From Streptomyces sp. SAI-127 (lineage in GTDB: Bacteria; Actinomycetota; Actinomycetes; Streptomycetales; Streptomycetaceae), in NCBI RefSeq assembly GCF_029894425.1, contig NZ_JARXYJ010000001.1, positions 3,906,001 through 3,970,000 of the forward strand: 64,000 nt of DNA. The letters run 5' to 3'. The notes under the pieces were generated by a model. It ran no database searches. It saw only the letters and a program-made list of their open reading frames with translations, and had not been told where the DNA came from. The translations under genes and the position numbers were made by a program. Of the stretch, positions 27,014 through 36,042 are shown one piece after another; position 1 is the first letter of the stretch; each line of letters starts with the position of its first letter.

Positions 27014-27844
27014 TCAGTCGTCGAAGGCGGTTGCCCGGGTGGTCTTCTCCCAGGTGGCCACGTCGGTCCGTACGGCGTCGAGGTGGTCGAGTACGGCGGT
27101 CACCGCGTCGTCGCCGAGGGGCAGCCGCAGCGGGGTCTCCTCGGCGTCGAGCGCGGCGCGGATCACCGCCGCCGCCTTCGCGGGGTCGCCGGCCTGGGTG
27201 CCGTCGCCGCCGGAGACGAATCCGCGGGTCTCGCTCACCTTGGCGTAGACGCCGCTGTCGGCGCTGGCCCCCGCGCGGCTCGCGTCGAACAGCGAGGTGC
27301 GGAAGGCCCCCGGCTCCACGATCAGCACCTTGATGCCGAACTCCCGCACCTCGTCGGCGAGCCCCTCGGACATGCCCTCCAGCGCGAACTTCGTCCCGCT
27401 GTACGCCGAGAAGCCCGCGAAGGACATCTGCCCGCCCATGCTGCTCATCTGCACGATCGCGCCCGACCGCCGCTCGCGCATGGCCGGCAGCACCGCCCTC
27501 GTGAGCGCCGCAGGGCCGAAGACATGCACGTCGAACAGCTCGCGCAGTTCGTCGTCGGTGGTCTCCTCGAAGGCACCGACATGGGTCCGGCCCGCGTTGT
27601 TGACCAGGACGTCGATCCGTCCGTGCCGGGCCACCACATCCCGTACGACGGCCTCCGCCGCGGACATGTCGGTCACGTCCAGACGCACCGCCTCCACCTG
27701 GTCGGGGTGGGCGGCCACGAGGTCGTCCAGCGCCTCGGGCCTGCGGGCCGCGCCCACCACGACATCGCCGTCGGCCAGGGCCGCCTCGGCGATCGCCCGC
27801 CCGAATCCGCTGCTCGCACCCGTGATCAGCCAGACCTTGTTCAT
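27014..27844 (-). CDS. SDR family oxidoreductase
   Basis: 276-aa classical short-chain dehydrogenase. Residues 6-15 hold TGASSGFGRA (cofactor motif). NNAG follows around 85, the catalytic Ser lies in MSSMGGQ, and YSGTK is the active-site YxxxK. ATG at 27844 with a GAGGAG site. It is divergent from a LysR gene across 90 bp, so the pair is probably a regulator-target unit. Confidence 0.92.
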   Translation of the reverse strand: MNKVWLITGASSGFGRAIAEAALADGDVVVGAARRPEALDDLVAAHPDQVEAVRLDVTDMSAAEAVVRDVVARHGRIDVLVNNAGRTHVGAFEETTDDELRELFDVHVFGPAALTRAVLPAMRERRSGAIVQMSSMGGQMSFAGFSAYSGTKFALEGMSEGLADEVREFGIKVLIVEPGAFRTSLFDASRAGASADSGVYAKVSETRGFVSGGDGTQAGDPAKAAAVIRAALDAEETPLRLPLGDDAVTAVLDHLDAVRTDVATWEKTTRATAFDD

Positions 27845-27934
27845 CACGACTCCTCTTCTCGGGTTCTCGGGTTGTTCCACGGACCAGACTGCTGCCGAAG
27901 TCGGTTGCCCGTCCAAGACCCACGGTGATAACCG

Positions 27935-28843
27935 ATGGCTATGACGACCGACGTACATGTACGGGACCTGCGTTACTTCGTGGCGGTGGCCGAGGAACTG
28001 CACTTCACTCGCGCGGCCGAGCGGCTGTACGTGTCACAGCCCGCGCTGAGCAAGCAGATCCGGGCGCTGGAGCGGCAGTTGGGTGTGGAGCTGTTACGGC
28101 GGGATCCTCGGGGCGTATCGCTCACCGAGGCGGGTCAGGCACTGCTGCCGTACGCCCGGCAGGTACTGGCGGCCTGGGCGGCGGCGGACGCCTCGATGGC
28201 GACGGCCCGGGCGGCGGGGCGCGGCACGCTGCTGGTGGGCATGAGCACCAGCCCCGGCCGCGGCGGTCTGCTCCCGGCGATCCGCTCCCGCTTCACGGCC
28301 GCGCATCCGGAGGCGGTCGTACGGCTGCGGCAGATGGGCTGGCAGGACCCGACCGCGGGTCTGGCGGACGGCGAGACCGAGGTCGCGTTCGTGTGGCTGC
28401 CGCTGCCCGACGAGGAGCGCTACGGATGGACCGTGGTCGCCGAGGAGTCCCGTCTGGTCGCCCTCCCCGACAGCCACCCGCTCGCCGCCCGCAAGGAGGT
28501 CGACTTCGCCGACCTGGCCGACGAACCGTTCCTCGCCCTGCCACCGAGCGCGGGCCCCCTGCGCGACTTCTGGCTCGCCCTCGACGAACGGTCCGGCCGC
28601 CCGCCCCGCATCGGCGCGGAGATCGCGGGCACGGAGGAGACGTACGAGGCCCTCGTCGCGGGCCTCGGCATCTGCCTCGTGGCCGCCGGCAACGCCCCCC
28701 TGATCACCCTGGGCGGAGTGGTCACCCGGCCGGTGCACGGGATCGCCCCGAGCAGATACGTCCTGGCCTGGCGCAAGGAGGACGGGGGGCGCCCGCTGGT
28801 GCGGGGGTACGCAGAGGCGTGCCGGGCGGTGACGGGCGGCTGA
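27935..28843 (+). CDS. LysR family transcriptional regulator
   Basis: 302-aa LysR protein. The N-terminal winged HTH spans residues about 8-66 (LRYFVAVAEELHFTRAAERL, SQPALSKQIRALE), with a substrate-binding domain from about 95 to 295. ATG at 27935 (a second ATG two codons on is possible). It probably controls the divergent SDR gene through the 90-bp shared region. Confidence 0.92.
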   Translation: MAMTTDVHVRDLRYFVAVAEELHFTRAAERLYVSQPALSKQIRALERQLGVELLRRDPRGVSLTEAGQALLPYARQVLAAWAAADASMATARAAGRGTLLVGMSTSPGRGGLLPAIRSRFTAAHPEAVVRLRQMGWQDPTAGLADGETEVAFVWLPLPDEERYGWTVVAEESRLVALPDSHPLAARKEVDFADLADEPFLALPPSAGPLRDFWLALDERSGRPPRIGAEIAGTEETYEALVAGLGICLVAAGNAPLITLGGVVTRPVHGIAPSRYVLAWRKEDGGRPLVRGYAEACRAVTGG

Positions 28844-29374
28844 GGGGCCCTTCGGCCTCGGGGCACCGGTGGGTTCAGCCGTGGATCAGTTCTGGCCCAC
28901 GTGGCCGCCAGGCTCGCAGATCACCGTCGCCCGGACCGCAAAGGCACTCGCGGCCCGAGATGCGGTAAAAAGCCAAGGGCCCGCCCCCGAAGAGTCGGAC
29001 CCCTTCTGACCTGCATGTCTGCCAGATCAGCGACGTGGTGACACGTCAGCTACTACACGTTGAAGCGGAACTCTGCCACAAGCCTGTGACCTGTGGAAAC
29101 GCCGCGTCATCCCAGCACCATCCCAGCACCGGAACCCGAGAAGAAGCACAGGCGAGACCCAAGGTCGCTAACGCTACCCGGCGACGCCCGCACGGAGCAT
29201 GACGTGTGTGGGACTTTCCTGCAGACCGCATGAGGATCATGAGCGGGTGTCCCCCTGCCGGTGAACCGCCGGAAAGGCGCCGCTGCTGGTGCCTGGCCCG
29301 AAGAAGTCATAGCTGACAGGCTCGAGCACGACAACGGCCGCCGCTGGGCGGCAAACGCGGCAGAAGGTGGAGGC
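28844..29374. other. island-border intergenic region with an EFRFNV-stop remnant
   Basis: 531 bases without a supported gene between the chromosomal LysR gene and the first gene of the metabolite island. On the minus strand, 29053-29073 reads Glu-Phe-Arg-Phe-Asn-Val-stop, identical to the typical C-terminus of the GTPase YchF in actinomycetes. Nothing else of that gene is present, so it may be an integration scar or chance. A GGTGGAGG ribosome site for the thioesterase lies at the right end. Confidence 0.4.
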
Positions 29375-30182
29375 ATGGTGTCATCCGGCAACGGGTGGAT
29401 CACGGGTCGTCACGCCGTGGGCACCCCCGAGGTGCGACTGATCGCCCTGCCCCAGGCGGGCGCCGGGGCCGGCGCGTTCGCAAGCTGGCGGGGGAGGCTC
29501 CCCGCCGGTGTCGAACTGGCACCGGTGCAGTTGCCGGGACGCGGCACCCGTGCGCACGAACCGACACCGGTGAACGTGCATGCCGTAGCTGACGCCCTGT
29601 TCCAGGCCGTGCGCTCCGAACTCACCATGCCGTACGTGCTGTTCGGCCACAGCTTCGGAGGCGCACTCGCTTATGAGCTGGCCGTCCGGGTGCAGCAGCA
29701 CCGGCTGCGCGCCCCCCTCGCCACGCTGATCTCCGGCTCCCGCGCCCCCCAGACGCCCTCGTTGCGGACCATGTCCGAACGCGACGACGACGCCCTGATC
29801 GCTTGGCTGGCCAGGAACGGCGGGTTGCCGCATGCGCTGCTCGACGACGAGTGGTTCCTCGGCGAGATCCTGCGTGTCGTCCGTATGGATCTGCGCTGGG
29901 CCGAGTCGTACCACGTGTCGGAGCCTGTGCCGCTGACCTGTCCTCTGCACGTCTTCGGCGGAGCCGAGGACGAGATCACCCCCGCCGGACCAGTTGCCAC
30001 TCTGGGCGCGCTGTACCACTGGTGAGTTCACGGTAACGATGCTGCCGGGTGGGCATTCCTTCCCGCACGTCGACCCCGACGCCTTACTCGCCGCCGCCCG
30101 GCGCGTCTTGGACCGCCCCGGTGGGCACATCCCGTCACCAGTGAGGAGCAGCACCCGGTGGGAACTCCCTTCGATCCCATGA
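29375..30182 (+). pseudogene. type II thioesterase, frameshifted
   Basis: Alpha/beta-hydrolase editing thioesterase that would clear mis-primed carrier proteins. From ATG 29375 (GGTGGAGG upstream) the frame encodes ALPQAGAGAGAF, the nucleophile motif LFGHSFGG and the catalytic Asp region GGAEDEIT, then stops early at 30025. The missing end, with GEFTVTMLPGGHSFPHVD and the catalytic His, continues in another frame to the stop at 30182. Removing one G near 29987 restores a continuous reading (TPADQLPLWARCTTGEF) of 268 aa. The recovered 3' part contains an in-frame TTA codon at 30084, so an intact copy would be bldA-dependent. It is either a true inactivation or a sequencing error. Confidence 0.65.
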
Positions 30183-30544
30183 GCGAAGCGGAAACATGGC
30201 ACAGCCTTCTTGAGGAAGTGCACGCCGTCGCCGACTGGCCTGGACAGTCCCCGACGCACAACACTGATCACTTCCTCGCGGCAGCGCCGCTGCGTGTCAA
30301 CACCCAGACCATCAACGGCATCCACGAGGTGACCGCCATCACCGCCGTACGAGGCCGGAATGGGCTGTCGGCGTACTCCGAGGAGCAAGCGGCCTGCGTA
30401 CGCTCGGCCGTGCGCGCCCTGCTGGACCTGATGGGGCACGAGTCCGGGAGCACCACCACCGAGATTGCCCTGACCGCTGCCGGGCCCCGGATCATGGCCT
30501 GTCGAGTGCAGGGAGGCGAGGACTCCGGCCTCGGCGAGCAGTAG
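30158..30544 (+). CDS. ATP-grasp-like C-terminal fragment (degenerate)
   Basis: 128 aa from a GTG at 30158 with an AGGAG site; an ATG at 30179 overlapping the thioesterase stop (ATGA) is an alternative. Residues 45-115 follow the C-terminal part of ATP-grasp ligases: a strand with EVTAITAV, a helix VRSAVRALLDLMG, then TTTEIALTAAGPRIMACRV. Compare HTEVKLTPDGPRIIELNGR in the intact ATP-grasp protein at 57806-59092. The metal-binding Glu-x-Asn at the end is replaced by Ala-Cys-Arg and the whole N-terminal half is absent, so ligase activity is not expected. It is probably a remnant, although a small protein may still be made. Confidence 0.5.
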   Translation: MGTPFDPMSEAETWHSLLEEVHAVADWPGQSPTHNTDHFLAAAPLRVNTQTINGIHEVTAITAVRGRNGLSAYSEEQAACVRSAVRALLDLMGHESGSTTTEIALTAAGPRIMACRVQGGEDSGLGEQ

Positions 30545-30558
30545 GAGGGGTGACTCGG

Positions 30559-33500
30559 CTACCGCGGTACAGCTCCTGTCTCACGAGCGGCGTCCCGCAC
30601 GGTGTCGTAACCGACAACGGCACCGGAGCCGGCCAGTGCGTCGCATGCGGGTGGCGCCGGGGAGAACGACGACACCGTGCTCAGGGCATGAACCACGACT
30701 GGTTCGGTGGCGGGGCGTCGGGCCACCGGTATCTTCAGTTCCGCGAACAGTCCGTCGGCGGCCGACCGGTGACCGGCGGCGACCTCAGCGTCGCCGAGAA
30801 GTACGGCGACCCGCGCCATGCCGGCCAGCGCGTACGCCTCCTCCACTCGATATCCGAAGGAGCGAGCGGTCTCGAGGGCCCGGGTGTGCAGCTGCAGGGC
30901 TGTGGTGTAGTCCTGCCTGTGCTCCCACACCGCGCCCAGCATGCTCTCCACCCTGGCCCGGCGCAGCGGTGAAGCACTCAGTCCGCTCAGGGCCAACGCC
31001 CGGTCGGCGAAGGCTGAGGCGCGTTCGGTTTCGCCACGTCGGTAGGCCAGCTCCGCGGACAGGGCCAGAGTGACCGCGACCTGGCCCGGTTCTCTGTCAT
31101 CGCCGCATAGGTCGCGTGCCTCGGCGAGGTGTTGCTCAGCGGTGGCGTACCGCCCCAGACCGGTGTGGGCCAGGGCAAGGTCGGTCAGCGCCACCAGAGC
31201 CGTCTCGTGTTGGCCCAGCCTGCGTACCAGTGACACGGCCCGCTCGGCGCTCTCCGCAGCCTCCGTGAACATCCCCCACTTCTCATAGAGGGCGCTGAGG
31301 ACAGTGAGGCTCTCGGCCTCGGCACGCGGGGAGCCCAGGTCGCGTTCGAGGGCGATGGCCGCCCGCAGATGGGCCAGGGCCTTCTCGAAGCGTCCCTGCA
31401 GGCTGGCATAGAGACCCAGCGTGGCTTCGCCGTGTGCCTGGGTGTGCCGGTCGGCATGCGCTACGGCCAATTCCAGCGCCTCCTCGACCGCTGCAATGCC
31501 CTCGTCCTGCAGGCCGAGCTTCCAGCAGGCCACGCTGAGGTTGGACAGGCTCATGCCGAGCAGCTTGGGGTCGTCCAGACGACGAGCGGCGGCGACCGCG
31601 ACACGGCCCAGTGCTGCGAACTCGTGCAGGTTCCCTTGGGCATTGGAATAGAAGGCGACATTGCGGGCCAGCCACACCGCGTGCCGGTCATAGCCCATGT
31701 CCGCGGCCAGTTCGACGGTGGACAGGAGTGTGATCAGCTCACGGGAGAACCAGGCGTGTGCCTCGTCGACCCCTGTAAGGCGTGGCAGGAGGGCGGGGGA
31801 AGCGTGCAGTCCGGTGATACGAGAACTCCGTCCGGGGAAGATCGTTTCGCAGGCGGTCTCCGTGGCCGTCAGGTAGTAGGAGAGCAGCCGTTCCACTGCG
31901 GCGCCCCTGCTCTCCCTGGGCTGTTGGCCGCACATGCTGCGCGCGTAGCTACGCACGAGATCGTGGAATGCATACAGATCCACGTCGGGCTGCTGTACGA
32001 GATGGGCATCGAGCAACTTCTCCAGGTGGGTCTCGGCCTCCCGGGTGCTCAGACCGAGCAGAGCCGCCGTGGAGTGGACGTCGACGTCGCGGCCCGGGTG
32101 CAGGGAGAGCGCCCGGAACGTCGCGCGGCAGTCGGCGGACAGCACCTGGTAAGACAGCCGGAGGGTACCGGCGACGCCTCGCTCGCCGGAGCTGAGCTCG
32201 TCGAGTTTGCGGCCCTCGTCTGACAGCCGTTCCACCAGGTAACGCACCGACCAGCGGGGACGGTTGCTCAGGCGGGCTGTGGCTATGCGGATCGCCAGCG
32301 GCAGGTGGCCGCAGAGTCTGGCCAATTCACCGGCGGCCTCCGGTTCGGTGTCGATGCGTTGAGCGCCCAGGAGTTCCGCGACGAGGGCCTCACTCTCGCC
32401 GGGTGGCATCACGTCGACATGCACCCACTCGGCGCCGTCAAGATCCGTCAGCCGGGCCCGGCTGGTGACCAACACCAGACAGCCGTGAGAGTTGGGCAGC
32501 AACCGGCTGACCACTGACTGGTCGACGGCATTGTCGAGCAGGAGGAGTACCTGCTTCCCGGCCAGGGTGGCGTGCCACAGGGCGGTGCGTTCGGCCACGT
32601 CGTCTGGGATGCGGTCGCGGGGCACGCCGAGCGCGCACAGGAGGACTTCCAAGGCGGTGTCGATGCCGATGGGACGCTCCTGCGGGGAGTAGCCGCGCAG
32701 GTCGATGTAGAGCTGTCCGTCCGGGTAGTCCGCGCACAGCTGGTAAGCGGCGCGTACCGCCAGAGAGGTCTTGCCGACACCGCCCATGCCGTCGATGGCG
32801 ACAACGCGGGTGCCCCGGTCCCTGCGCCTGGCGTCGGCAAGCAGTAACTGGAGCTCCGAGTCCCGGCCGACGAAGTCGGCGACGTCGCACGGCAGGGTGC
32901 GGGGGACGCCCGGCGCGGCCACTGGCTCGGGGGCCGGCGGCACGGGCACGGCTGGCCTGGCGAATGCGGGACCGGCCGCTTCCGGGGTCTCGACGAGGAT
33001 CGCCTCATAGACACGTATCAACTGCGGTCCGGGATCGATGCCGAGTTCCTCGGCGAGTTGCTCGCGTACCCTGCCGTACTCCGCCAGCGCCTCGGCGCGC
33101 CGCCCGGAACGGTACAGCGCGAGCATCAACTGCCCCCAGAAGCCCTCCTGGTAAGGGTGCAGGCCTACATATCCGCGCAGGTCACTGACAAGCTCGGCGG
33201 CCTCACCGAGATCGAGTCGCAGGTCGTAGTACTTCTCCAGGGCGGTGAGCCGACGGTCCTCGACGGCCATGACGGCGCCGTCGATGACGGAACCTTCCAA
33301 ACCGGACAGGACCGGACCGCGCCACAATTCCAACGCGGCGTGCAGCAGTTCCACCGCTTCGCGCGGCCCCTGTGTCTCGTGCGCCGTCCTGGCCTTTCGC
33401 ACCTGGGCGTCGAAACGCCCCAGATCGAGTTGGTCCTCGTCAATGACCAGCGCATAGCCCGGGCCGTCGGTGGCCAGAAGCGGGCCGATGCCAGGGATAC

Positions 33501-33717
33501 GGCGGCGCAAGTCGGCGACGGCCTTTCGTATCTGGTGCGCCGCTGTCGCCGGTGGGTCCCCGGGCCAACCGGCCTCGACCAGTCGGGAGACGGAAATGAC
33601 CTTGCCGGCCTCCAGCAGAAGGGTGCCAAGGACACGGCGTTGGATCAGTCCGGCCAGGTCGAGCCGAGCGTCACCCGCCCATACCTCCAGAGGGCCGAGG
33701 ACATTGAACCGAAGAAT
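30559..33717 (-). CDS. SARP/AfsR-like pathway regulator (wHTH-BTAD-NB-ARC-TPR), start uncertain
   Basis: Large cluster-situated activator, about 1,052 aa if read from 33717. An N-terminal winged helix (LRFNVLGPLEVWAGDARLDL onward, about 1-90) is followed by a BTAD domain (to about 250), an NB-ARC ATPase (Walker A GMGGVGKTS near 305, then LLLLDNAVD) and TPR repeats (about 640-1010). The frame upstream of the winged helix is closed by TGA at 33721-33723, and no ATG/GTG/TTG occurs before a TTG at 33510, which would remove the DNA-binding domain. ACG (33720) or ATT (33717) lie 6 and 9 bases after a GGGGAGG site. The ATG at 33724 is out of frame by one base. It may use a non-canonical start or be frameshifted. 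Confidence 0.8.
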   Translation of the reverse strand: MLRFNVLGPLEVWAGDARLDLAGLIQRRVLGTLLLEAGKVISVSRLVEAGWPGDPPATAAHQIRKAVADLRRRIPGIGPLLATDGPGYALVIDEDQLDLGRFDAQVRKARTAHETQGPREAVELLHAALELWRGPVLSGLEGSVIDGAVMAVEDRRLTALEKYYDLRLDLGEAAELVSDLRGYVGLHPYQEGFWGQLMLALYRSGRRAEALAEYGRVREQLAEELGIDPGPQLIRVYEAILVETPEAAGPAFARPAVPVPPAPEPVAAPGVPRTLPCDVADFVGRDSELQLLLADARRRDRGTRVVAIDGMGGVGKTSLAVRAAYQLCADYPDGQLYIDLRGYSPQERPIGIDTALEVLLCALGVPRDRIPDDVAERTALWHATLAGKQVLLLLDNAVDQSVVSRLLPNSHGCLVLVTSRARLTDLDGAEWVHVDVMPPGESEALVAELLGAQRIDTEPEAAGELARLCGHLPLAIRIATARLSNRPRWSVRYLVERLSDEGRKLDELSSGERGVAGTLRLSYQVLSADCRATFRALSLHPGRDVDVHSTAALLGLSTREAETHLEKLLDAHLVQQPDVDLYAFHDLVRSYARSMCGQQPRESRGAAVERLLSYYLTATETACETIFPGRSSRITGLHASPALLPRLTGVDEAHAWFSRELITLLSTVELAADMGYDRHAVWLARNVAFYSNAQGNLHEFAALGRVAVAAARRLDDPKLLGMSLSNLSVACWKLGLQDEGIAAVEEALELAVAHADRHTQAHGEATLGLYASLQGRFEKALAHLRAAIALERDLGSPRAEAESLTVLSALYEKWGMFTEAAESAERAVSLVRRLGQHETALVALTDLALAHTGLGRYATAEQHLAEARDLCGDDREPGQVAVTLALSAELAYRRGETERASAFADRALALSGLSASPLRRARVESMLGAVWEHRQDYTTALQLHTRALETARSFGYRVEEAYALAGMARVAVLLGDAEVAAGHRSAADGLFAELKIPVARRPATEPVVVHALSTVSSFSPAPPACDALAGSGAVVGYDTVRDAARETGAVPR

Positions 33718-33947
33718 CGTTCATCCCCTCCCCGTCGCCGCTGGCCTTCCGCGCATGATCCCTCAACAATTCAACTGCGAAACAATACTCATGCCCTTCA
33801 CAGTGCGGCAACCATACCCTCAGGGGCCTGCGGCAACCGGAGGCCCGGCTTCGCGGAACAGGCGATGGACGGCTGCCGGGGTGAGCAACCGCCACCGCCA
33901 AACTCGCGCGCCGGTATCAACAGGCGTCGGCGCCAGGAGCGAGGTCA

Positions 33948-35516
33948 TCACACCGGTACGGCGTGCGCCGTAAGGGCAGCCCGGTCCACCTTTCCGTTGG
34001 GTGTCACCGGCAGTCGGTCCACCACTGCCCACAGCGCCGGGACCATGTAACCGGGCAGCCGTTCCGCGAGCGCGGCCTGCACCTGGCGGGGGTCCACCCT
34101 GGCGCCGTCCGCGGGCACCAGGGCGGCGACCAGACGCCGGTTCGCACCGTCGGTGGCGGTCGCGGTGGCGAAAACGAACGCGTCCTGCACCCCGGGGTGG
34201 GCTGCCGCGACCGCACCGACCTCTGCGGGCTCGACCCGATAGCCCCGCAGTTTCACCTGATCGTCGCTTCGGCCCAGGAACAGCAGGCGGCCGTGCGGGT
34301 CGAGGCGAACCAGATCCCCGGTGCGGTAGAGGCGCTCGGGAAGCTCGGGACAGAAGTACCCGAAGCGGCGGGCCGTCTCCGCCTCGTCTTCCAAGTACCC
34401 GACAGCCAGTCCCTCACCGCCTGTGTGCAGTTCGCCGACGGCGCCCGGCGGCACCCGCTTTCCATCCGGGCCGAGCACATGGACGCTGGTGCCGGGCACC
34501 GGGGCACCGATCGGCAGCGGTCCCGCGACATCCTGCGGCCCGGTCAACGAGAAGGTGGTGGTGAAGGTGGTGTTCTCGGTCGGCCCGTAGCCATTGGTGA
34601 CGGTCAGGCCCGGGTACTTGGCCAGCAGGCGGGCCACATGTTCGTGCGGCACCACGTCCCCGCCGGTCAGCAACTGTCGCAGGCCGCCCAGACTCCCGGG
34701 GGCGAACTCGACGACCAGCCGGAAGAGCCCGGCGGTCAGCCAGGCGACCGTCACGTCCCGCTCCAGCAGGAAGTCGCCCAGGTCGGACGGTGCGGGAATG
34801 CCCGGGGGGTAGACCTCCAGAGCAGCCCCCGACAGGAGCGCGGCCCACAATTCCAAGGTGGAGGCATCGAAGGCCAGCGGCGCCAGCCGCAGCATCCGGT
34901 CGCCCGAGCCGAGGAGCGCGACCTCCCCGCCGTGGACGAGGCGGGTCACCGCACGATGAGGGACGCACACCCCCTTCGGTTCACCGGTGGAGCCGGACGT
35001 GAAGGCGACATAGGCGAGCCGTTCCGGATCGGAGGCGGCGGGTTCGGTCCCGGGAACTGGCGAGGACTCCCACAGCGGGCTCCAGGTCTCCACCGCCGGC
35101 ACATCCTCGAGGGCCGGGTGCGCGGCGGCCCTGTGCCCCGCCAGCACGGCGGCGGGTGCGCACCGGCCCGTGATACGGGCCAGATGCGCGGCGGGTACAC
35201 CTAGGTCGACGCCCACATACGCGGCGCCCGCCCAAACGGTGCCCAGGACAGCCACCACCTCGGCGACCGACCGGTCCAGACCGATCAGCACCCGGTCCCC
35301 CGGACCGACCCCCGCCTCGCGCAATCGCCGCGCCTGCTGGGCAGCGGCTGCGGCGAGCTGAGCGTATGTCAGCTGCGCCGTCTCGTCCCGCACGGCCGGG
35401 GCGTCCGGAGTGCGTGCCGCCACCTCACGGAAGAGCGCGTCGAGGGAGGCTCTCGGGAACCGCATACCGGAGCGGTCGGCCGGCGGCCGGCCGGCCACGC
35501 CGTGCGGGCGCGACAC
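33948..35516 (-). CDS. free-standing NRPS adenylation domain (valine-like code)
   Basis: 522-aa amino-acid adenylating enzyme with core motifs FTSGSTGEPKG (A3), NGYGPTEN (A5), YRTGDLVR (A7), the LRGYRVEPAEV hinge (A8) and NGKVDR with the catalytic Lys (A10). Aligned to GrsA positions, the pocket reads D-A-L-W-L-G-G-T-F-K, one residue from the classic Val codes; Val or a related aliphatic acid is predicted. GTG start at 35516 with GGAGGA; it overlaps the preceding gene by 92 bp. It lacks a carrier domain, so it should load the adjacent free carrier protein (36043-36294) or the one at 39992-40519. Last gene of the minus-strand set. Confidence 0.9.
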   Translation of the reverse strand: MSRPHGVAGRPPADRSGMRFPRASLDALFREVAARTPDAPAVRDETAQLTYAQLAAAAAQQARRLREAGVGPGDRVLIGLDRSVAEVVAVLGTVWAGAAYVGVDLGVPAAHLARITGRCAPAAVLAGHRAAAHPALEDVPAVETWSPLWESSPVPGTEPAASDPERLAYVAFTSGSTGEPKGVCVPHRAVTRLVHGGEVALLGSGDRMLRLAPLAFDASTLELWAALLSGAALEVYPPGIPAPSDLGDFLLERDVTVAWLTAGLFRLVVEFAPGSLGGLRQLLTGGDVVPHEHVARLLAKYPGLTVTNGYGPTENTTFTTTFSLTGPQDVAGPLPIGAPVPGTSVHVLGPDGKRVPPGAVGELHTGGEGLAVGYLEDEAETARRFGYFCPELPERLYRTGDLVRLDPHGRLLFLGRSDDQVKLRGYRVEPAEVGAVAAAHPGVQDAFVFATATATDGANRRLVAALVPADGARVDPRQVQAALAERLPGYMVPALWAVVDRLPVTPNGKVDRAALTAHAVPV

Positions 35517-36039
35517 ACCGTATGTCCTCCAGCCGGCCGGAGGAGACCGCCAGGTCGGCGGCTGCGCAGCGGATGTCCGCTACGAGGTCGGCCAGGTCCT
35601 CGTCGCTCCACTGCGGTCCGCTGCCCTCTGCGGTGCCGGGAAACGCCGGGTCGGACAGGTCGACGGCCAGGCAGAGGACGACTCCGCCTTGTGGCGCGAA
35701 CGCCAGGCGGACGGGACCGCCCGCCGGGTCGGGAAGACGGACGGCCGCCGCGTCCAGAGACAACAGGAAGTCATCCGTGTTCAGGAAGCCGGTTGTCTCG
35801 ATGTCGAGCGCCTCGTCCGGCCCTGCCGCCGGCTCCTGCGCGCCGTCGGCCGACACCTGAGCCCGCAGAACGGTGGCGCCCGTCCACCGGCCGAGGGTGA
35901 GGGCGGCGGCGGCCAGCAGCGGAGCGAGCGGTCGGACGCCGAGCTTGCCGGCACGTTCTTCCAGTAGGGCGCCGGTGTCCGGGCCAAGGCTGAAGGACAC
36001 TCGCAGCAGTGGCTCGGCGCTGTCGTCGTGGGGAGCCAT
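35425..36039 (-). CDS. unassigned NRPS-associated protein, C-domain C-lobe-like
   Basis: 204-aa protein with an AGGAG site before the ATG, placed between the carrier protein (3-bp gap) and the A domain (92-bp overlap), so it is almost certainly expressed. Residues 20-55 (LGPDTGALLEERAGKLGV then PLLAAAALTLGRWTG) resemble the linker and helix before the C-lobe of condensation domains. Residues 110-165 (VRLAFAPQGGVVLCLAVDLSDP then DEDLADLVADI) resemble the late C-lobe strand and helix. There is no HHxxxDG. It could be a decayed C domain or a small docking/chaperone-like protein; the function is unknown. Confidence 0.6.
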   Translation of the reverse strand: MAPHDDSAEPLLRVSFSLGPDTGALLEERAGKLGVRPLAPLLAAAALTLGRWTGATVLRAQVSADGAQEPAAGPDEALDIETTGFLNTDDFLLSLDAAAVRLPDPAGGPVRLAFAPQGGVVLCLAVDLSDPAFPGTAEGSGPQWSDEDLADLVADIRCAAADLAVSSGRLEDIRCVAPARRGRPAAGRPLRYAVPESLPRRALP

Positions 36040-36042
36040 GGG

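Noticed and set aside
28844..29374. tRNA or attachment site at the island border
   Set aside because: No cloverleaf-forming segment or CCA end was found by eye; only the short EFRFNV-stop tail stands out.
33671..33901. 76-codon minus-strand frame starting with GTG at 33901 near the SARP start, with an internal ATG at 33724
   Set aside because: It is out of frame with the winged helix, its last residues come only from the overlap, and GGAGG is two bases from that ATG, too close for initiation.
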